Part shown: positions 7,684-10,624 of the stretch, one piece after another
Layout: each line of letters begins with the position of its first letter
How positions within the stretch are numbered: position 1 is the stretch's first letter
From: Bacteroidales bacterium
Lineage (GTDB): Bacteria > Bacteroidota > Bacteroidia > Bacteroidales > WCHB1-69
DNA: 10,624 nt
Assembly: GCA_017618435.1 (NCBI GenBank)
Contig: JAFZUH010000085.1
Coordinates: forward strand, 1-10,624
Reading direction: 5' to 3'
Notes under the pieces: generated by a model
Told to the model about the DNA's origin: nothing
Database searches by the model: none
Seen by the model: only the letters and a program-made list of their open reading frames with translations
Position numbers and translations under genes: made by a program

Positions 7684-8169
7684 TTATAATTTAAATGTAA
7701 AATCTAAATTCTTTTCATACTTTATGCCAAACTTACAATATTCATAATTTTTAATAAACAGGGTAATTGAATATGTTTTACCTTGTTCCAAATTATCAAT
7801 AAGAAATACTATTTCACGCAAACAAGAACAATTGCAAGATTCTTCGTCTTTGGGCCATGATAATTTTAATGAAATATTTGTATCTTCTTTTACTTCAATG
7901 TCTTGATAATAGCCATAACCACAACAAGCCATAAACATGGAAGTAGATACTTCTAATTGTTTATTATTGATTGCTTTAACAAAAACAACTTCATAATTGT
8001 TGGTCATTTGTATATCCTTGCAATCAGAAACATGTGTATATGATTGAATGATAGTATCCTCTTGTTCTATAATAGTTTGTTCTTCCTTTATTTCCTTTTT
8101 CTTACACGCTGTACAAAACAGCAATCCTGCTACCGCCACAACAAGCGGCAAAAAAAATAATTTTTTCAT
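7684..8169 (-). CDS. Cysteine-rich lipoprotein, shared-leader array member B
   Basis: The protein has 161 residues with the same signal peptide (LLFCTAC, lipidated Cys22), followed by an acidic, lysine-containing linker (KKKEIKEEQ). The mature domain is unlike its neighbours. It has seven cysteines (50, 82, 83, 112, 114, 116, 145), including MACCGYGYY and CNCSC, followed by EIVFLIDNLEQGKTYSI. That reads as an immunoglobulin-like or beta-sandwich end in which a paired strand follows a C-x-C-x-C cluster. Disulfide bonds or metal binding are both possible. I do not recognise a named family with certainty. It starts 3 bases after the stop of member C and is almost surely co-transcribed and perhaps translationally coupled with it. 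Confidence 0.78.
   Translation of the reverse strand: MKKLFFLPLVVAVAGLLFCTACKKKEIKEEQTIIEQEDTIIQSYTHVSDCKDIQMTNNYEVVFVKAINNKQLEVSTSMFMACCGYGYYQDIEVKEDTNISLKLSWPKDEESCNCSCLREIVFLIDNLEQGKTYSITLFIKNYEYCKFGIKYEKNLDFTFKL
8091..8169 (-). repeat. Leader repeat, copy B (79 bp)
   Basis: This copy is shorter than A and C. Identity with C begins at TTTCCTTTTTCTTACA (8091), and it is identical to A over 8101-8149. The linker codons beyond this point have diverged or were replaced. Confidence 0.8.
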
Positions 8170-8172
8170 AAC

Positions 8173-8640
8173 TTATTGTATTTTTGTATAGGTAATATTT
8201 TTAACATCTTGTGTAATACTCCGATTTATAAAATTATAAAATGTTATTTTATATTTATTTGAATTATAATATACACATATATTAATAGTAGTACTGAATT
8301 GTGGAGTACAATCTTTACAAGAAGAAAAAAGGATGGTAGTATCATTTAAAAGTTGCCATTCATAATTATTGAAAATTTTAGTTTTGTCTAACACAAAACC
8401 ATTAGAAGTGAATGTTATTGTATCCCTAACATCATCGTCTGTATATACAAAAGAGGTTTGCTCATCTTCTTGCCAAGAACCAAGTAATATTGTGGCAATA
8501 TTTGGTTCTGGTTGAGGGTCTTCTTTATTTATTACTTCTCCCTTTTTGCTATCTTCTTCTGTTTCCTTTTTCTTACATGCTGTACAAAACAGCAATCCTA
8601 CTATCGCCACAATAAGCGGCAAATAAACTAATTTTTTCAT
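8173..8640 (-). CDS. Lipocalin-like lipoprotein, shared-leader array member C
   Basis: The protein has 155 residues. The signal peptide ends in LLFCTAC (lipidated Cys22), followed by an acidic linker (KKKETEEDSKKGEV) nearly the same as in member A, then a Pro/Glu hinge. The mature part has the hallmarks of lipocalin-like domains in Bacteroidota: LLGSWQ (52-57) opening the barrel, DTITFTSNGFV (73-83), then YEWQLLNDTTILFS (93-106) and further short strands. Such domains bind small hydrophobic ligands or act structurally, and no ligand can be named here. C108-x2-C111 and C122 are extra cysteines. It is the first intact gene of the row, with member B starting 3 bases downstream. Confidence 0.8.
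   Translation of the reverse strand: MKKLVYLPLIVAIVGLLFCTACKKKETEEDSKKGEVINKEDPQPEPNIATILLGSWQEDEQTSFVYTDDDVRDTITFTSNGFVLDKTKIFNNYEWQLLNDTTILFSSCKDCTPQFSTTINICVYYNSNKYKITFYNFINRSITQDVKNITYTKIQ
8516..8640 (-). repeat. Leader repeat, copy C (125 bp)
   Basis: This is the partner of copy A, with the same length and no gaps. Several differences are silent or conservative (for example VAVAG versus VAIVG), which fits selection on a working signal peptide, recent duplication, or gene conversion. Confidence 0.85.
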
Positions 8641-8735
8641 AATGATATTTTCTAAAAAAATGTATGTTTATAAAATATATGTGCGATATTTTTGTTTGTT
8701 TTTCAGTATTTTAGTGGAAAAAATGACAAATCATA

Positions 8736-8901
8736 TTATTTCAAAACACAGAAATATCTGTCCCCCAAAATCGCATTATCTGTGTATATATAGTTGTTGT
8801 CATTTTCACGGTGTTTGTTGTTACCGGCATTGATAACAAGTTGGGGCTTGCACTATTGGGGATATTAACAATAATACAATCACTAAAATTTTAGTTCTTA
8901 T
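8736..8901 (-). pseudogene. Probable relic of a small secreted protein
   Basis: Within the 400-base gap between the lipoprotein block and the AAA+ gene, two pieces in different frames look protein-derived. From 8901 leftward, (ATA)-RTKILVIVLLLISPIVQA reads like a signal peptide. Its first codon is ATA where ATG would be expected, with AGGA a few bases upstream. From 8852 to 8736 another frame is open for 38 residues to a TAA. It begins CKPQLVINAG and ends GDRYFCVLK, with ordinary protein composition. A single frameshift would join the two into a roughly 55-residue secreted or lipidated peptide. The start loss plus frameshift suggests decay. A chance reading cannot be excluded. Confidence 0.35.
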
Positions 8902-8942
8902 AACTTATCCTTTCTTTTTTATTATCAAAAACCATTACACTA

Positions 8943-8978
8943 TAAAGATACAAAAAATATAAAATTTGTTGCCCCAAA
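8943..8978 (-). promoter_or_regulatory. Candidate promoter upstream of the lipoprotein block
   Basis: On the - strand TTTG (8978-8975) and TATCTTTA (8950-8943, one mismatch to TAnnTTTG) are 24 bases apart, slightly wide. It would transcribe the small relic and possibly the three lipoprotein genes. A second, weaker -7-like TATATTTT lies nearer the lipoprotein start. Confidence 0.3.
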
Positions 8979-9016
8979 TTTTGCGGATAGTGGAATTTTA
9001 ATTGTCATTCAAACAA

Positions 9017-9032
9017 AATATAGTGATATATT
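9017..9032 (-). terminator. Weak hairpin after the AAA+ gene
   Basis: On the - strand AATATA-TCAC-TATATT forms a 6-bp all-AT stem with a 4-base loop followed by TTGTTT, 11 bases past the AAA+ stop. Its position fits a terminator, but stability would be low. Confidence 0.25.
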
Positions 9033-9042
9033 CTGTCTCTCT

Positions 9043-10029
9043 TTATTTTTTTGTTGTCGCTATGGCTTGTTCTATGTCTTCTTTGCTTATTCGCATAAGC
9101 ATATCGTTTGTCGGATTTTTTTCCTTGCTGATACGTTTTGCTTGATTTTGTATGGCTTTTTCAAACAAATTGCGTGCATAACGTCCGTTGCCGAAATTTT
9201 TGTTTTTGTGAGCGACAACATATTCCAGTTGCTTTTTGAGATAAAGCGTTGTTGTCGAATCCATAGTGTATTCGTTTTTTCTCATTTGCATTTGGAATAT
9301 TTTAGTGAGGTCGTCTGCGGTATAGTCAGGGAAGTTGATATAGCGGTTGAATCGGGATTGAAGTCCCGGATTTGAGTTTATAAATCGTTGCATTTCATCG
9401 CTATATCCTGCTATAATAACGACTAATTTGTCGCGGTCGTCTTCCATGCGTTTCAGCAAAGTGGCGATGGCTTCTTGTCCATAATCGCTTTTGGCATCTT
9501 GGGGAACGAGTGCGTATGCTTCATCAATGAACAGCACTCCATTGAGAGCCGAATCAATAATAGCATTGGTTTTAATGGCCGTTTGTCCCACATATTCTGC
9601 CACTAATCCGGACCGGTCGGTTTCAACGGTATGTCCTTTTTTTAATATGCCGAGGTCTTTGTATATGCGAGCCACAATACGAGCCACTGTGGTTTTGCCC
9701 GTGCCGGGACTGCCTGTGAAAACAAGATGATAGGACATTTTGGGTACTTTCAACCCTTTTTTTTCTCTCATTTTCTGCACTTTTATAAAGTCTGCCAATT
9801 CATGTACCTCGCGTTTCACCTCTTCTAATCCGATTAGTTCATCAAGTTCGGTGTAAGGGTCGCTTTCTTCTATGTTGCTGCTCAAAGTGTCGGCAACATT
9901 TTCTGTCTGTTCTTCTTCGTTTTTTTCATCGGGCGAAGTGCCTATTTTATAAGTTAAAATCCCCATGATGACAAAAGCGGCTATAATCGCAATAATGATT
10001 GATGTTACTTGTTTGCTGGTAAATTTCAT
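9043..10029 (-). CDS. Membrane-tethered CbbX/SpoVK-type AAA+ ATPase
   Basis: The protein has 328 residues. A single N-terminal membrane helix (about 8-27, VTSIIIAIIAAFVIMGILTY) is followed by an acidic linker (about 33-63), leaving the ATPase domain in the cytoplasm. The AAA+ core shows Walker A GSPGTGKTT (106-114), the pore-loop aromatic segment EYVGQT (145-150), Walker B VLFIDEA (165-171), AGY (207-209), the arginine finger in QSRFNR (R226) and sensor 2 GNGRYARNLFE (280-290). These are the signatures of the CbbX/CfxQ/SpoVK group, hexameric remodelling motors. CbbX acts on Rubisco, which is not expected here, so the client is unknown and is probably a membrane or envelope protein. The ATG overlaps the upstream TGA (ATGA), which fits coupled synthesis with the VanZ-like membrane protein. 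Confidence 0.88.
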   Translation of the reverse strand: MKFTSKQVTSIIIAIIAAFVIMGILTYKIGTSPDEKNEEEQTENVADTLSSNIEESDPYTELDELIGLEEVKREVHELADFIKVQKMREKKGLKVPKMSYHLVFTGSPGTGKTTVARIVARIYKDLGILKKGHTVETDRSGLVAEYVGQTAIKTNAIIDSALNGVLFIDEAYALVPQDAKSDYGQEAIATLLKRMEDDRDKLVVIIAGYSDEMQRFINSNPGLQSRFNRYINFPDYTADDLTKIFQMQMRKNEYTMDSTTTLYLKKQLEYVVAHKNKNFGNGRYARNLFEKAIQNQAKRISKEKNPTNDMLMRISKEDIEQAIATTKK

Positions 10030-10472
10030 TTTGTAATTGTTAGGTTAATAAAAATATATAGTAGAAAAGGAACGCTATAGGCAACAATGTCAAATATATC
10101 AAATGTGCCGGGCAGCAATTGTAAGGCTTGCATGAGTTCAGAGACAATGCCTATTGATGGAATAATTGATGCTACAATAAGTTTTGTTTTAAGAGTATAT
10201 TTATTCAATAGTGTATCAATGATTAAAATATAGGCACTTGCCCAAAGGGCATCGGGCAGGCAAAATATTGCCCACTGGGGGAGCGAAAGATTTATTGCTT
10301 GTCGCCATTGGTTGAGGTGTTCTTCCCAGCCAATGAGTTTGATAGCACGAAATAGCACTATTTGGCTTGTGCGAAAGGTGAGATAAATTATGCCGCCTAA
10401 CAATAATGCTCCCACGGACAAGCATAGTTGGGTTATATTTTTGGTTGATATGTTTTGGCGTAAAATTGTCAA
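10026..10472 (-). CDS. VanZ-like integral membrane protein
   Basis: The protein has 148 residues with about four membrane helices (about 14-33, 68-88, 97-116, 127-145). It has the VanZ-like signature set LPDALW (72-77), SELMQ (111-115) and PGTFDIFD (121-128), where conserved acidic residues lie at or in the membrane. VanZ in enterococci gives low-level teicoplanin resistance, but the biochemical role of the wider family is unsettled. No ATG precedes the first helix, so TTG at 10472-10470 is the likely start. The frame remains open without an ATG back to a stop near 10517. Its stop overlaps the ATG of the AAA+ gene by 4 bases (ATGA), so the two form a translationally coupled pair. The gene is divergent from gmk. 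Confidence 0.78.
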   Translation of the reverse strand: MTILRQNISTKNITQLCLSVGALLLGGIIYLTFRTSQIVLFRAIKLIGWEEHLNQWRQAINLSLPQWAIFCLPDALWASAYILIIDTLLNKYTLKTKLIVASIIPSIGIVSELMQALQLLPGTFDIFDIVAYSVPFLLYIFINLTITK

Positions 10473-10486
10473 AATCTGTTTTTGAG

Positions 10487-10520
10487 CAAAATTACAACTT
10501 TTTGATGTATTTAATTACAA
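10487..10520 (-). promoter_or_regulatory. Candidate promoter for the VanZ-like/AAA+ pair
   Basis: On the - strand TTG (10519-10517) and a perfect TAATTTTG (10494-10487) are about 22-23 bases apart, inside the range reported for Flavobacterium promoters. Transcription would begin only about 10 bases before the TTG start codon, so the leader would be very short. Confidence 0.45.
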
Positions 10521-10537
10521 AAATAAGAATAAAATTA

Positions 10538-10545
10538 TATCTTTG
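10538..10545 (+). promoter_or_regulatory. gmk promoter -7 element
   Basis: TATCTTTG followed by CA is the classic Bacteroidota -7 element, 23 bases before the gmk ATG. No TTG at a suitable distance upstream is seen, so the -33 element is weak. It overlaps the divergent promoter region of the VanZ-like gene. Confidence 0.6.
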
Positions 10546-10568
10546 CAAAAGAAAAAGACATCAATAAA

Positions 10569-10624
10569 ATGAATGGAAAATTAATTATCTTTTCGGCTCC
10601 ATCGGGTACAGGTAAGACAACTAT
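10569..10624 (+). CDS. gmk: Guanylate kinase, N-terminal part cut by window edge
   Basis: The visible 18 codons read MNGKLIIFSAPSGTGKTT, the conserved N-terminus and P-loop (SAPSGTGKTT) of guanylate kinase, which phosphorylates GMP to GDP with ATP in the cytosol. The ATG is 23 bases after the -7 element. The rest lies beyond the window. The nearly identical N-terminus across the phylum makes the call secure despite its shortness. Confidence 0.9.
   Translation, partial: MNGKLIIFSAPSGTGKTT

Noticed and set aside
7360..7694. Three overlapping + strand open frames of 68-100 codons opposite member A
   Set aside because: They are antisense shadows of the lipoprotein coding frame. Their apparent hydrophobic ends are the reverse of the A/T-rich signal-peptide codons.
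7090..8640. Immunity-protein cluster of a polymorphic toxin or type VI system
   Set aside because: A row of varied small lipoproteins can look like orphan immunity genes, but no effector, toxin domain or secretion gene is within the window.
8642..8833. + strand open frame of 63 codons in the gap next to the lipoprotein array
   Set aside because: Composition is that of antisense AT-rich DNA, with many Cys, His and Tyr, and it has no recognisable start context. It lies antisense to the better-looking relic pieces on the - strand.
1..10624. CRISPR arrays, tRNA or rRNA genes, insertion sequences
   Set aside because: No regularly spaced repeats, no cloverleaf or rRNA-like stretches and no transposase motifs were seen on either strand.

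Overview
The window comes from a low-GC member of the Bacteroidota, most likely Bacteroidales-like. Three things point there. Promoters match the phylum's TTTG / TAnnTTTG pattern (for example TATCTTTG before the sulfatase gene and before gmk). The RecQ has the HRDC plus C-terminal helix-turn-helix layout common in that group. There are also many short lipoproteins with lysine/acidic residues just after the lipidated cysteine. No RNA genes, insertion sequences, CRISPR arrays or phage genes were seen.

Left part (1-4825, + strand): a tight co-directional run of four genes. It starts with the C-terminal four fifths of a RecQ helicase (5' end outside the window). Next come a membrane-anchored Skp/OmpH-like coiled-coil protein, a MORN-repeat lipoprotein whose start overlaps the preceding stop by one base, and a glutamine-dependent asparagine synthetase (AsnB type) 3 bases further on. 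Converging on it with only 9 bases between stop codons is a 647-residue LtaS-type membrane sulfatase-fold enzyme on the - strand. That gene has its own well-formed promoter.

Middle part (6840-9000, - strand): an accessory-looking block. Three small lipoprotein genes lie head to tail. Their first 60-125 bases (signal peptide, lipobox and acidic linker) are almost the same, while the mature domains are unrelated: one lipocalin-like, one cysteine-rich, and one of a Bacteroidota lipoprotein type with a conserved beta-rich C-terminal half. A fourth copy of the leader survives as a broken relic fused to an orphan C-terminal tail, and the block ends at a strong hairpin-plus-T-tract terminator. A second probable relic of a small secreted protein lies upstream of the block. 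The arrangement suggests a leader-anchored lipoprotein cassette array that gains, loses or swaps members by recombination. This is the most unusual feature of the window.

Right part (9043-10624): a translationally coupled pair on the - strand made of a VanZ-like four-helix membrane protein and a membrane-tethered CbbX/SpoVK-type AAA+ ATPase. Divergent from this pair, the first 18 codons of guanylate kinase (gmk) enter the window from a shared 96-base promoter region.
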